In this document: positions 22,202 through 34,095 of the stretch, piece after piece | How the letters are laid out: every line of letters begins with the position of its first letter | How positions within the stretch are numbered: position 1 is the stretch's first letter | Assembly: GCA_025618425.1 (NCBI GenBank) | Contig: CM046838.1 | Coordinates: 3,849,715-3,913,714, forward strand | Length of the DNA: 64,000 nucleotides | Direction of reading: 5' to 3' | Source: Heliocidaris tuberculata | Taxonomy: Eukaryota; Echinodermata; Echinoidea; Camarodonta; Echinometridae | Program-made: the position numbers and the translations under genes | The notes under the pieces: model-generated | Databases searched by the model: none | What the model saw: only the letters and a program-made list of their open reading frames with translations | What the model was told of the DNA's origin: nothing

Positions 22202-22318
22202 AGTGGGTACATATGCGGGTGCCTGTCTTGTAGTTTTAAGATGTTATTAATTGTATACATTGTTGCTTTTACTCTGTTCATTTTTGATAAATAACAATAA
22301 AAACAGAAAAGAAAAAAA
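21986..22318 (+). pseudogene. Tx1/L1-like LINE relic, right part and 3'UTR
   Basis: The plus-strand frame from about 21986 reads VSMVNFKQKIEYKIAPKKNK then LHVHFLRNG, the typical basic C-terminal end of Tx1-like ORF2. It continues the frame broken at ~17402. The following 3'UTR includes a (GT)14 tract at 22168-22195 and ends with AATAAAAAC and an A-rich tail at ~22300-22318. Confidence 0.6.
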
Positions 22319-22319
22319 C

Positions 22320-25300
22320 TTTGAGGGGTCAATCGTATCGGCAAAATGGGGTGACTATTTCGTTGCAGGCTTCTGTCCTAAGGGTGATGTTGAGTATTGG
22401 TTACCTAATAACAATGTGAAAAGAAAATATCAAAAATATTTAGATTGCTTGATTATATAACAATAAAACATAAATGTACACTGAGTCTGTTTTTGTAATT
22501 TTATAATGAACAGCCATATTTCTTCCTTACAGCCATACCCATTTCTGACAAAATTTGGTCAATGTGCACTGATGGGAAATTTTTACCTTAATTTCCTTAT
22601 CTAGAAGGAAATGTTAGTCAGGTTAAAAAAAAATGTTTTGTACTGTCCAGCAATACTACTTTCAGCTGACAAAGTTTGATGCATTGGGTAGATATGGAGA
22701 AGTTGACGCGACTTTGGGGTTTGTTTCGGGCTCTCTGGGGTCTAAATCCGGCAGCTCTGGTCAGGCTGACAGCAATTGGATCTGTTGATTTCAGATTATG
22801 TAACATTTATGAATGTTTTTGTACTGAGTGTCTTAGCAACCATCAAATATTCATTTCATGAACATCTGCGCATGACTAGAGCATTACTTGAGTTTGTGAA
22901 TATACTACATATATATATATTTTTTAAAATTTAACTCTAACTACATTACATATAGTTAATTCTTGCACTTGATTATAGTGGTTACTCAAAACAAAACACA
23001 CACAAGAGAGACAGAGAGAAAAAGATAATATTTTTACCATTCGACCAATGAAGAAATGAAATGAGAAAACTCAACTCAAAAAGTGTAAATATGTTTGAAA
23101 GTGAAATAACTATGCGCAATTATGTTAACCCGATGACCACTGAATTCTCTAATTCCCATAGGTTTAATACAGGGCCAATCTGGTGTCAGGAAAGAATGGG
23201 TTAATGGGACTAACTTCGATTAGCATTGTTCTTATTTTGTTAGTTTATTTTACCTATATTAGTCTTTATATATTGTAGATATGTTTGCTGTATTCATGTG
23301 ACATGGATTTTGCTACTAGATGATCAAATCAAATCCACTATCTTGTTTCAATACGTTTATTATTTCAAACAGAGAAGGTACATATTTGCCTCACTAATTC
23401 GTTTAAGCTATATAACTTGTTTTTCCCCTTCAATTCCTTCTAGAAAACTTCATTTATGAATTATTTCAAAGATTTTTTAAAAAAATCAATAATTAACACA
23501 ACAAGATAAATGCCCTCAAGGATCAAGAATTTCCACACACTCGACAATCAGACCATCGTTTGGTAATGACTAAGTAACTTTGTAGGGTCAAATCGTATCG
23601 GCAAAATGGGGTGACTATTTCGGGCAAGCTTCTTGCCTTAAAGTTATGTGGAGTATTGGTTACCTAATAACAATGTGAAAAGAAATGATCAAAATTATCT
23701 AGATTGCTTGATTATATGATAATTAAACATATATGTGCACTGAGTCTATTTTTGTAATTTTGTAATGTACAGCCACACTGTAAAAAATAACTGTAAAACT
23801 TCAGGTTTTCTGGCCCTTGAAATTACAAGTTATTGCCATTATTTCAATTTCTTTAGGGGCCGTCGAACAACTAATCCAGAAGGAAATGTTAGTCAAGTTT
23901 TTTTAAAATTATTATTTATTTATTTATTATTATTATTATTATTTTGTTAAACTGTCCAGCAATACTACTTCCAGCTGACAAAGTTTTGTGCATAGGGTAG
24001 ATATGGTGAAATTGATCAGACTTTGGGGTCTGTTTTGGGCTCTCTGGGGGCTAAATCCAGCAGCTGTGGTCAGGTTGACAACAATTGGATCTGTTGATTA
24101 TTTAACAATTATAAATCATTATGTACTGAGTGTCTTAGGATGATTACAGCATGATTAGAGCATTATCAAGGAGTTTGTGAACATACTATAGTTTTTTTTT
24201 CAGTTACATATAATTAGTTCTTGCACTTTATTATAGTAGTTACTCAAAACAAAACAAAAAACTCGCAAGAGATAAAGAGAGATAGGAAGAATATTTTTCC
24301 GTCTGACCAATGAAGAAAGGAAATGAGAAAATTCAACTCAAAACGTACCAATAATAACTATGAGCAATTATGTTCATGAGACTTACTTCGATTAGCATTG
24401 TTTTTTGTATTTATGTGACATGGATTTTGCTACTAAATGATCAAATCAAATCAACTACTAGTATCTTGTTTCAATACGTTTATAATTTCTAACAGAGAAG
24501 GTATAAATTTGCCTCACAAATTCATTTAATCTATACAACTTGATTATTCTTTCAATTCCTTCTAAAAACCTTTAATTATGAAACGGTTTCAAAGATTCTT
24601 TAAAAATTGATTATTAACACAACAAGATAAATGCCCTCAGGGATAAGAATGTCCACACACACGACCCGAATCCGAAGATTAGAACAATAAGAAAGCAAGA
24701 ACCACTTGCTGACTTGGGGGTCACTGTTTCGGGCCCAAATTTGAACCCTGAGTAGGTGAGTGAGTGCACAAGGAGACATGAGAACAGGAACGAGTAAACA
24801 AAGTTTGGAACCATCATCCAGATCATGAGATAAAGCGTAAATAGATAAAAGGTGTATGACCGAAATTATCCAAAATGTTTAGATTGCTAGATTATATGAT
24901 AATTAAGAATAAATGTGATTTAAGTCTGTTTTTGTAATTTTGTAATGTACAGCCATACCTCTTTCTTACAGCCATATAGCCATCAAATATTCCTTTCATG
25001 AACATTTGCGCATGATTACAGCATGATTAGAGCATTATAGGAATTGTGAACTTACTATAGTTTTTTTCAATTACATATTTATTTCTTGCACTTGATTATA
25101 GTGGTTACTTAAAACAAAAAACTCACAAGAGAGAGATAGGGAGAATATTTTGCGGTCCGACCAATGAAGAAATGAAATGTGAAACTCAACTCAACAAGAG
25201 TAAATATGTTTGAATGTGAAATAACTGTGCGCAATTATGTTAATGGGACTAACTTCGATTAGCATTGTTCTTATTTTCTTAGTTTCTTTTAACAAAATAA

Positions 25301-28300
25301 GTCTTTATGAAACTGTTTCAAAGATTCTTTAAAAAAAAATAATTAACACAACAAGATAAATGCCCTCAAGGATCAAGAATGTCCACACATTCGACCCGAA
25401 TCAGAAGATTAAAGCAATAAGAAAGTAAGAACCACTTGGGGTCACTGTTTCGGGGCCAAATTTGAACCCTGAGTAGGTGCTAATATTGAGACAGCGCACA
25501 CGGAGACATGAAACCAGGACCGAGTAAACAAAGTTCAGAACTATTATCCAGATCTAGAGATTTAAAAGTAAATAGATAATGTGTGTATGACCGTTACAAA
25601 CAAACGTTCCTTATGATTTTATATTACTTGTTTTGTTTACTTTCTTTTAACAACTTCAACGAAAATAGTTAAAAAGACACTTATTACATACCATACATGC
25701 AAACAATATATTCTTGCCCTTTTTTGTTTATAAATCTAAACTGAAGATATTACTTTCATCATGTTCTTTTCTATCCTAGTAAAAAATAATGGAGCGAATT
25801 ATGAGCTTATAAAACGAGGTTAGCGCCAAAGTAACCACCCATCCCCTCCCTGGTCAAACCAGGGGAGCGTTTCATCAAGCGTTTTGTCAGTGATTTTTAA
25901 CGACAAATTTGCTCTCAGCCAATCAGATGCAAGGATTTCAGTAGCTTATAACAGTTGTCGTTCAAAAATCACCGACGAAACGCTTGATGAAACGCTCCCC
26001 AGTAGTCTGGGAACTGTCCCGAATTAGTCACCACATTTTACCCATATGATATGACCCCTCGATGAGAGTCAGACAATCATTTGGCAATGACTAAGTAACT
26101 TTGTTTGGTCAAATCGTATCAGCAAATGGGGTGACTATTTCGTTGCAGGCTTCTGGCCTAAAGGTCATGTTGAGTAATGGTCCATAATGACAATTTAAAA
26201 AGAAATTATCTAAAATATTTAGATTGCTTGATTACATAACAATAAAACATAAAAGTTTTTGTAATTTTATAAAGTACAGCCATACCGCTTTCTTACAGCC
26301 ATATCTATTTCTGAGAAAATTGGTCAATGTGCACTGATGGGAAATTTTTACTTTAATTTCCTTAGGGACCGTCGCACAACTTATCTAGAAGGAAATGTTC
26401 GTCATGTTTTTTTTTTTCTTTTTAATGTTTTGTACTGTCCAGCAATACTACTTCCAGCTGACTATGTTTGGTGCATGGGGTAGATATGGTGAAATTGACC
26501 AGACTTTGGGGTCTGTTTCGGGCTCTCCGAGGGGTCTAAATCCGGCAGCTATGGTCAGGCTGACAGCCCCCGGATCTTTTGATGATCTAACAATTGTAAA
26601 TGTTTTTGTACCGAGTGTCTTAGGAACCATCCAATATTCCGTTTATGAACATTGGCGCATGATAACGGTATGATAAGAGCATTATAGGAGTTTGTGAACA
26701 TACTTTAGTTTTTTTTAATTACATATAGTTAGTTATAGCTATTGATTATAGTGGTTACTCAAAACAAAACACACACAAGAGAGACATATAGAGATAGAGA
26801 GAATATTTTTCCGTCTGACCAATGAAGAAATGAAATGAGAAAACTCAACTCAAAACGTGTAAATATGTTTGAATGTGAAATAACTATGCGCAATTATGTT
26901 AACCCGATGAGAACTGAATTCTCTAATTCCCATAGGTTTAATACAGGGCCAATCTGGTGTCAGGAAAGAATGGGTTAATGGGACTAACTTCGATTAGCTT
27001 TGTTCTTATTTTGTTAGTTTCTTTTACCAAAATAAGTCTGTATATATTGTACATATGTTTGTTGTATTCATGTGACATGGATTTTGCGACTAAAATGATC
27101 AAATCAAATCAAGTACTAGTATCTTGTTTCAATGCGTTTATTATTCATAACAGATAAGGTACAAATTTGCCTGACCAATTCGTTTAATCTGTATAATTTA
27201 AATATTCCTTCAATTCCTTCTAGAAAATCTCAATTACGAAACGGTTTCAATAATTCTTTAAAAAAATTAATAATTAACACAAAAAGATAAATGCCCTCAA
27301 GGATCAAGAATGTCCACACACTCGACCCGAATCCGAAGATTAGAACAATAAGAGAGCAAGAACCACTTCCTGACTTGGGGTCACTGTTACGGGGCCAAAT
27401 TTGAACCGTGAGTAGGTGCTTATCGAAAGAGTGCACAAGGAGGCATGAGAACAGGAACGAGTTAACAAAGGTTTCAACCATCATGCAGACCAAGAGATTA
27501 AAAGTAAATGTATAAAGTTTGTATGACTGTTACAAACTAGCGTTCCTTTTCATTTTTACATTACTTGATATGTTTGCTTTCTTTTAACAATTTCAAAGTT
27601 ATACACACACGGTATTCTTGCCTTTATTATGTTTACACATCTAAACTGGAGATACTACTTTTATTATGGGCTCTACTATCCTACTAAAAAAATAACTGAG
27701 ATATCAGACTGTGTTACGTCAGGCCTTAATTAATTTCGACACATTGTTTAATTTTTTATTTAAAACTCCCCGCACAAGCGGATGGCCCATGGCTTAAGTA
27801 CGAAAAAAGACGTTTCTAAGAAAATGAATCCGATGACTTCTTGCGTTTTTTTCTATTTCCTTGTCAGAGAATATTTTGTGGGAAACAAGAAATGAACATG
27901 ATATCTTGTACCGTTTTATTATTATTATTATTATTTTTTATAAGTCTCATAATTTAGGCGACAGGATTGCGAAGTCATAGGGATGGGGACGGGAGTATCG
28001 TCCTGCTCCTCCTTCGCTGCCTCCCAGGTCAACCAGTAGTCTGGGAGCCTGTCCTTGAATAGTCACCCTATATAACATCTGACTCCTCAAAGTTACTTAG
28101 ACCATCATTTTGGCAATAACTTAGATGTTCTAGGTAACTTTGAGGGGTTAAATTGTATGGGTAACGTGGGCTGATTGTTTCTGGAAAGGCCCCTGGCCTA
28201 AAGTTTATGTTGAATATTGGTTATCCAATAACACTGTGAAATGAAGTTGTCAAAAATATATAGGGATTGGTTGATTATCTAATAATCACAAATAATGATG

Positions 28301-28485
28301 CACTGCGTCTGGTTATGTATTTTTGCAATTTACAGCCACACGTCTGTTTACTGACAAAGTTGGTCGATGGGTTTTAAGGGGAGAATTTATACATTGATTC
28401 TAAGAAGCCGTCTGAGAACACATTCCGACGGAAATTTTTGTCAGTTTTTTGTATTTTGTATTGTCCAATCATACCTCCCCCCCCC
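22320..28485 (+). repeat. degenerate tandem array, unit ~1.26 kb
   Basis: The marker TCGGCAAAATGGGGTGACTA or a close relative occurs at 22338, 23598, 26122 and, diverged, 28160. A further unit starting near 24865 lacks the marker but keeps the next segments. Other markers recur in order: ACTGTCCAGCAATACTACTT (22645, 23953, 26436; ATTGTCCAATCATACC at 28468), ATTATGTTAA..GGGACTAACTTCGATTAGC, CAACAAGATAAATGCCCTCA and TCACTGTTTCGGG. The spacing of ~1260 bp, or twice that, indicates five units with internal deletions. Short open frames repeated between units are by-products. Confidence 0.85.
25863..25999. mobile_element. foldback MITE, ~137 bp, 44 bp inverted repeats
   Basis: The left arm GGGAGCGTTTCATCAAGCG... 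(25863-25906) is almost exactly the reverse complement of the right arm (25955-25999). The core CTCAGCCAATCAGATGCAAG is identical in a second copy at 56709-56797. It lies within the 1.26 kb array and has no coding capacity. Confidence 0.88.
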
Positions 28486-28486
28486 C

Positions 28487-28632
28487 GACAGAGGTGGCGC
28501 ATTTGCCGCCAGCAATTTTGAGAGGGGGGGGGGGGGAGGAGGGGTGGGGTGGGGGTGGCGTTGATACCCCCACATCCCCCCCCCCCTCTCAAAATTGCTG
28601 GCGGCAAATGCGCCACCTCTGTTGGGGGGCCG
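28487..28632. repeat. foldback palindrome with G/C-rich loop
   Basis: The arm CGACAGAGGTGGCGCATTTG... (about 28488-28531) recurs as reverse complement ending ...CAAATGCGCCACCTCTGTTG (about 28577-28625). The loop is G-rich then C-rich. It interrupts the last unit of the 1.26 kb array right after ATTGTCCAATCATACC. A related, non-palindromic sequence (GACAGAGGTGGC) is at ~40392. Confidence 0.85.
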
Positions 28633-28795
28633 CTGCTCCTTACGGAGTGCATTCTTATTATTATGTTTTTATTGTTTTATTCATATTTTATTGGAACAGC
28701 TAGGCTAAAGTAGTTTCGACGGTTTCTTCTTTTTCAACTTTTTCTATAAGACTGGGCAGTTGACTATTGACTATCAGAACCTTGGGATCCTCACT

Positions 28796-28916
28796 TAAAG
28801 GGCAATCCAACCTTGGTAGTAAGATGATTTGTGTGAAAGCGGAAAAATAAGAAAAACAGGATGGTGAAAGTTTGAAAGAAATCGGACAAGGACTAAGAAA
28901 GTTATGGATGTTTGAG
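28796..28916 (+). mobile_element. single terminal arm of the long-armed foldback element
   Basis: TTAAAGGGCAATCCAACCTT and the following ~117 bp are identical, as far as I can read, to the left arm of the complete element at 32545. No matching right arm follows; after TTGAG the sequence leads into the satellite at 29010. Confidence 0.8.
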
Positions 28917-29009
28917 CGCATTCAGATGGAGCTCGTTATAGGAATTAAACTCCTCTCAAATACTCTCAGGAGCAGCCATTTCTGAATTTGAACCATCAAA
29001 CCATCATTC

Positions 29010-31756
29010 AGTTGCCGCGTAATTTATGGAGAATCTACAACCCAAACAAAACAACAGATGAATCAAGTATTCAACGCAAAACGTTTAAATCGAATAGAAA
29101 ATTGGTTTGGCGCATAAATTACAAAGAATCTACAGACTAAATGAAACAACAAATAAATTAGAAGTAAGACGCAAAATATATTCATCGAATCGAAAATTGA
29201 TTTGGCGCTTAACTTAGGAATAATATACAACCCGAATAAAATATGAAATGGATGAAGTATTTTACAACGCAAAATGTTTATATCGAAAAGAAAATTGGTT
29301 CGCCGCATAAATTACAAAGAATCTACAGACCAGGTGAAACAAATAAATTAGAACTAAGACGCAAAATATATTTATCGAATCGAAAACTGATTTGGCACTT
29401 AACTTAGGGATACAACTCAAATAAAACAAAATGAATGAAGTATACGACGCAAAATATTTTTATCGAAATTAAAATTATAAGTTAGCCCGTAATTTATGAA
29501 GAATCTACAACCTAAATAAAAGATGAAATGGATGAAGTATACAACGCGCATTTTTTTATATCGAATATAAAATTGGTTTGGCGCATAAATTACAAAGAAT
29601 CTACAGACCAAATGAAACAACAAATAAATTAGAAATAAGAAGCAAAATACATACATCGAATCGAAAATTGAATTAAGGGATAATATACAACCCAAATAAT
29701 ATATGAAATGATTTTTTTTTATCGATTGGAAATTAATTTGGAGCGTAACTTATGGATAATATACAACCCAAATAAAACATGAAATGGATGAAGTATACAA
29801 CGCACAATTTTTATATCGAATAGAAAATTGGTTCGGCGCATAAATTACAAAGAATCTACAGAAGAAAAGAAACAACAAATAAATTAGAAATAAGACGCAA
29901 AATACATATATCGAATCGAAAATTGATTTGGCGCATAACTTAGGGATAATATACAACCCAAATAAAATATGAAATAAAATGAAGTATACAACGCAAAATG
30001 TTTTTATCGAAATGAAAAATATAAGTTGGTGCGTAATTTATAGAGAATCTACAAACCAAATAAAACAACAAATGAATCAAGTATTCAACACAAAACGTTT
30101 ATGTCGAATATAACATTGGCTTGGCGCATAAATTACAAAGAATCTACAGAACAAAAGAAACAACAAATAAATTAGAAATAAGACGCAAAATACATATATG
30201 GAATCAAAAATTGATTTGGCGCTTAACTTAGGAATAATATACAACCCAAATAAAAAATGAAATGAATGAAGTATACAACGCAAACTGTTTTTATCGAACT
30301 GAAAATTCAGTTGCCGCGTAATTTATGGAGAATCTACAACCCAAACAAAACAACAGATGAATCAAGTATTCAACGCAAAACGTTTAAATCGAATAGAAAA
30401 TTGGTTTGGCGCTTAACTAAGGAATAACATACAACCCAAATAAAATATGAAATGGATGAAGTATTTTACAACGCAAAATGTTTATATCGAAAAGAAAATT
30501 GGTTCGGCGCATAGATTACAAAGAATCTACAGACCAGGTGAAACAAATAAATTAGAACTAAGACGCAAAATATATTTATCGAATCGAAAATTGATTTGGC
30601 TTTTAACTTAGGGATAGAACTCAAATAAAACAACATGAATGAAGTATACGACGCAAAATGTTTTTATCGAAATTAAAATTATAAGTTAGCGCGTAATTTA
30701 TGAAGAATCTACAACCTAAATAAAAGATGAAATGGATGAAGTATACAACGCACATTTTTTTTATATCGAATATAAAATTGGTTTGGCGCATAAATTACAA
30801 AGAATCTACAGACCAAATGAAACAACAAATAAATTAAAAATAAGACGCAAAATACATACATCGAATCGAAAATTGAATTAGCGCTTAATTAAGGGATAAT
30901 ATACAACCCAAATAATATATGAAATTATTTTTTTTTTATCGATTGGAAATTGATTTGGAGCGTAACTAATGGATAAAATACAACCCAAATAAAACATGAA
31001 ATGGATGATGTATACAACGCACAATTTTTTTATATCGAATAGAAAATTGGTTCGGCGCATAAATTACAAAGGATCTACAGAACAAAAGAAACAACAAATA
31101 AATTAGAACTAAGACGCAAAATACATATATCGAATCGAAAATTGATTTGGCGCTTAACTTAGGGATAATATACAAGCCGAATAAAATATGAAATAAAATA
31201 AAGTATACAACGCAAAATGTTTTTATCGAAATGAAAAATATAAGTTGGTGCGTAATTTATAGAGAATCTGCAAACCAAATAAAACAACAAAATGAATCAA
31301 GTATTCAACACAAAACGTTTATGTCGAATATGACATTGGTTTGGCGCATAAATAACAAAGAATTAACAGACCAAATGAAACAACAAACAAATTAGAACTA
31401 TGACGCAAAATACATTTATCGAATCAAAAATTGATTTGGCGCTTAACTTAGGAATAATATATAACCCAAATAAAACATCAAATGGATGAAGTATATAACG
31501 CAAAATGTTTTTTTTTTTTTTTTTTTTTATCGAATTGGAAATTGAACTGGAAATTGATTTGGCGCTTAACTTAGGAATAATATATAACCCAAATAAAACA
31601 TCAAATGGATGAAGTATACAACGCAAACTGTTTTTATCGAACTGAAAATTCAGTTAGAAAATTGGTTTGGCGCATAAATTACAAAGAATCTACAGACTAA
31701 ATGAAACAACAAATAAATTAGAACTAATTCATTTATCGAATCGAAAATTGAAAGTG
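29010..31756 (+). repeat. satellite array with higher-order repeat of ~1.21 kb
   Basis: About 25 diverged monomers of 90-115 bp, each with ATCGAA(N)2GAAAATTG, TTGGCGC, an AATAATATACAACCCAAATA-type middle and ACGCAAAAT. Specific monomers return at a fixed larger step: 29011 to 30307, 29281 to 30487, 29451 to 30656, 30002 to 31220. This gives ~1206-1218 bp, with one shift by a monomer length. The higher-order unit thus occurs about 2.2 times. Repeated minus-strand frames (IIPKLSAKSIFDS-type) are by-products. Confidence 0.92.
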
Positions 31757-32544
31757 AAGACGTTTTTTTGTTTTCATAAGTTTTTATTATTTTCTCTCAT
31801 AAAAGAAAATTGAACATAATTTGAAACCTTTCATTTAATATAAGAAAAGAAAAAAAATCTTGACATAGATATAATTGCTAACTGCAATTTCACATTTCAA
31901 ACGATAATACAAACAAACTTTCATCTAACATATATTTGCGAACAGAAATAAATATTTCAAAAAGAATAAGATTCACATATTTAAGTTACCCATTTCGTTA
32001 CAAACAATTAAAAAAAAAAATCCTTTTCCAATTTCCTTCTGAGAGAAAGAATTAAATTAAAAGAAAGAGGAAAGATAAGAGAAGAAAAAAAAAAAAGAGG
32101 ATAGGAAGAAGATAAGAATAAAGAGAGAGAGAGAGAAAAAAGATTAGAGAACATACACCATCACGCCCCCCCCCCATCCCACAACAACACAAAGAACAAC
32201 CACAAACGAACAAACAGATAAAACAAAGAGAAGGAAGACACAAAACAAAAAACAAAACAAACAAAACAAAACAAAACAAAACCAAACCCCCCCAAAAAAC
32301 GTTCCTGAATCGATATATCGTTAGGTGAGCTATCGTGATCGATCGACTAGTCTTTGTTCAAGTCTTATTTATATTAATTTTGGGGGTATTTTATTTTCCA
32401 AAATCAATATCTCCTGTATCCTGTCACCGCTGAATGTCGTGTTAAGTTTTCTGGGGTTGATTTTGTGTAAGCTAACTATACACAAATTATTTTTTTCAGG
32501 CCTCAGGTAAGAGTTGTCATTGGTTCAAATCAATCGCAACTTTA
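31757..32544. other. AT-rich spacer with homopolymers
   Basis: T-rich start (31760-31800), purine-rich tracts (32040-32150), a C10 run (32166) and a CAAAA-type tract (32240-32285). No gene seen. The beginning may be a minus-strand retroelement tail. Confidence 0.4.
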
Positions 32545-33133
32545 AAGGGCAATCCAACCTTGGTAGTAAGATGATTTGTGTGAAAGCGGAAAAATAAGAA
32601 AAACAGGATGGTGAAAGTTTGAAAGAAATCGGACAAGGACTAAGAAAGTTATGGATGTTTGAAAAATGAGATCACTACATCTATGCGAATTTCAAATTGG
32701 CAATTTGGTGAGTCAATTGTGACATTTCTGTGGACAACTCTCCCATTTGTCGTACACAAAAATATCACTAATTTGCGGTTTTCTTCGAGGCGCTTTTACC
32801 CTGGGGGAAGTACTCAAAATATATTGGAGATAGCATATTGTTATAGGTCCTCATGAACGAAAAAATCCTAATGAGTAATGCATTTTGGAAAAAAAGTGAC
32901 ATTTTAGTCATTTTGTGTGTTAGAGCGAATGGGGGAGTTGTCCACAGATACATCACAGTGACATTACCTATTCGGCCAATTTGAAATTCCCATATGCATA
33001 GTGATTACAACTTTCAAAAATTCATAACTTTCTTATTGCTTGTCCGATTTCGTTGAAACTTTCATCAATCTGCTTCTCTGATTTTTCCTCTTTCTTTCAG
33101 AGCAACTTGCTAGTAAGGTTGGATTTCCCTTTA
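32545..33133. mobile_element. long-armed foldback element (~590 bp) flanked by TTAA
   Basis: The left half is matched by the reverse complement of the right half over about 270 bp. The outer 120 bp pair well: AAGGGCAATCCAACCTTGGT against ...AGTAAGGTTGGATTTCCCTT. Inner parts such as TCTGTGGACAACTC and AATTTCAAATTGG also pair. Both ends read TTAA-AGGG / CCCT-TTAA, so a TTAA target duplication, as in piggyBac-type transposition, is possible; the palindromic join makes it ambiguous. No transposase, hence non-autonomous. A single arm occurs at 28796-28916, and diverged relatives may exist near 15330 and 61780. Confidence 0.82.
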
Positions 33134-33439
33134 ATCTCAACTCCTATCTCTTAAGTACACAGTTGCGATTAAATTCAAGTTGCGACGGGGCCCTGGTCTA
33201 TAAGCATTTATGTATTAAAACCAATGTTTAATTATGCATGAGTTCATGAATATTCAGGTGGATGGGCACTATTTTATTTAAGGGTTAAAGGACAAAATGG
33301 TATTTACTTTGACAAGGCAAGGCGACTAGCTACAAACCATGTAGGAACATAGGGTGAAGCCCTGTGCTCCCGATTGATTGCCACACCAATGATGTGTTGC
33401 GTTGGTTTGTGTTAACTGTTACGAAAGTAGGCGAGACTT

Positions 33440-33995
33440 TTTTGGGGTCAAAAGTATGCATATTCCCTGGGATTTATGCGGGGTCTATTCGATTAGTTGA
33501 GCCTTAATCATACATTTTTAGAGCTTTAAATTTTATTTAAGTCACATTTTTCAAAATTTTAATTGAATTCTGGGGGAATTATAATCATTCAAAAATACCT
33601 GTTTTTGCGTGTTAACCTATGGGGGCAGGAAGGCCAAAAGCGTGCATATTCCTGGGGATTTATGCGGGGTCCCTTCCACTTTTTTAGCCTTCATTAAGCT
33701 TTTTCAGAGTCTCAAATCACATGTAAGCCACATCTACACTAAATTCAAGGAAATACTAGAGGAACTATGATCATTCTTAAAGTCCAAGTTTTCACGTGTT
33801 AACCCTATGGCAGAGGACTCTGTCAAAAAACAGGCATGATCCCGGGGATTCATATTAAAGGTTCAAATTTTTTTTTTTTTAACTATCCAACCTTTCTCTC
33901 GTGAGAAAATCAGACTTGAAAAAGACAGAGTAAGATATGAAATATCAAGAAAAAATGAGACATCTCTTCACGTGTTATACCTATGGCGAACGTAT
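33440..33995 (+). repeat. tandem repeat, three ~195 bp units
   Basis: Units begin near 33440, 33636 and 33830. Shared in order: a GGCATATTCC/CCCGGGGATT-type start, TTTATGCGGGGTC, a T-rich middle, AATCATTC and CACGTGTTAACCCTATGG-type ends. The third unit is the most diverged. Confidence 0.8.
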
Positions 33996-34004
33996 TTTTC
34001 CGAG

Positions 34005-34095
34005 TCTTTTCTAACACAGCAATTTACGCCCGCCGAATGTACTACGGAAGTAGGTGAGAGTAATCTGTCTTGATACTATTAAAAGTCTTTGCTAC
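34005..34095 (+). repeat. dispersed repeat shared with 9140-9245
   Basis: ATGTACTACGGAAGTAGG and GAGAGTAATCTGTCTTGAT match the copy near 9.2 kb in the same orientation. It directly follows the 195 bp tandem repeat. Confidence 0.65.

Noticed and set aside
24614..27493. Repeated 70-92 codon frames (SFLFSCLLVHS...) in the 1.26 kb array
   Set aside because: Copies differ by frameshifts, show no codon-like conservation and recur only because the array unit recurs.
29063..31626. Many similar minus-strand frames (IIPKLSAKSIFDS... YLLFLLFCRFFVIYAPNQ) that look like a membrane protein family
   Set aside because: They follow the satellite period exactly, have no splice or domain support, and arise because AT-rich satellite monomers lack stops in one frame.
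28990..31756. CRISPR-like array
   Set aside because: Monomers are contiguous and diverged throughout, with no short identical repeats or unique spacers, and the DNA is eukaryotic.
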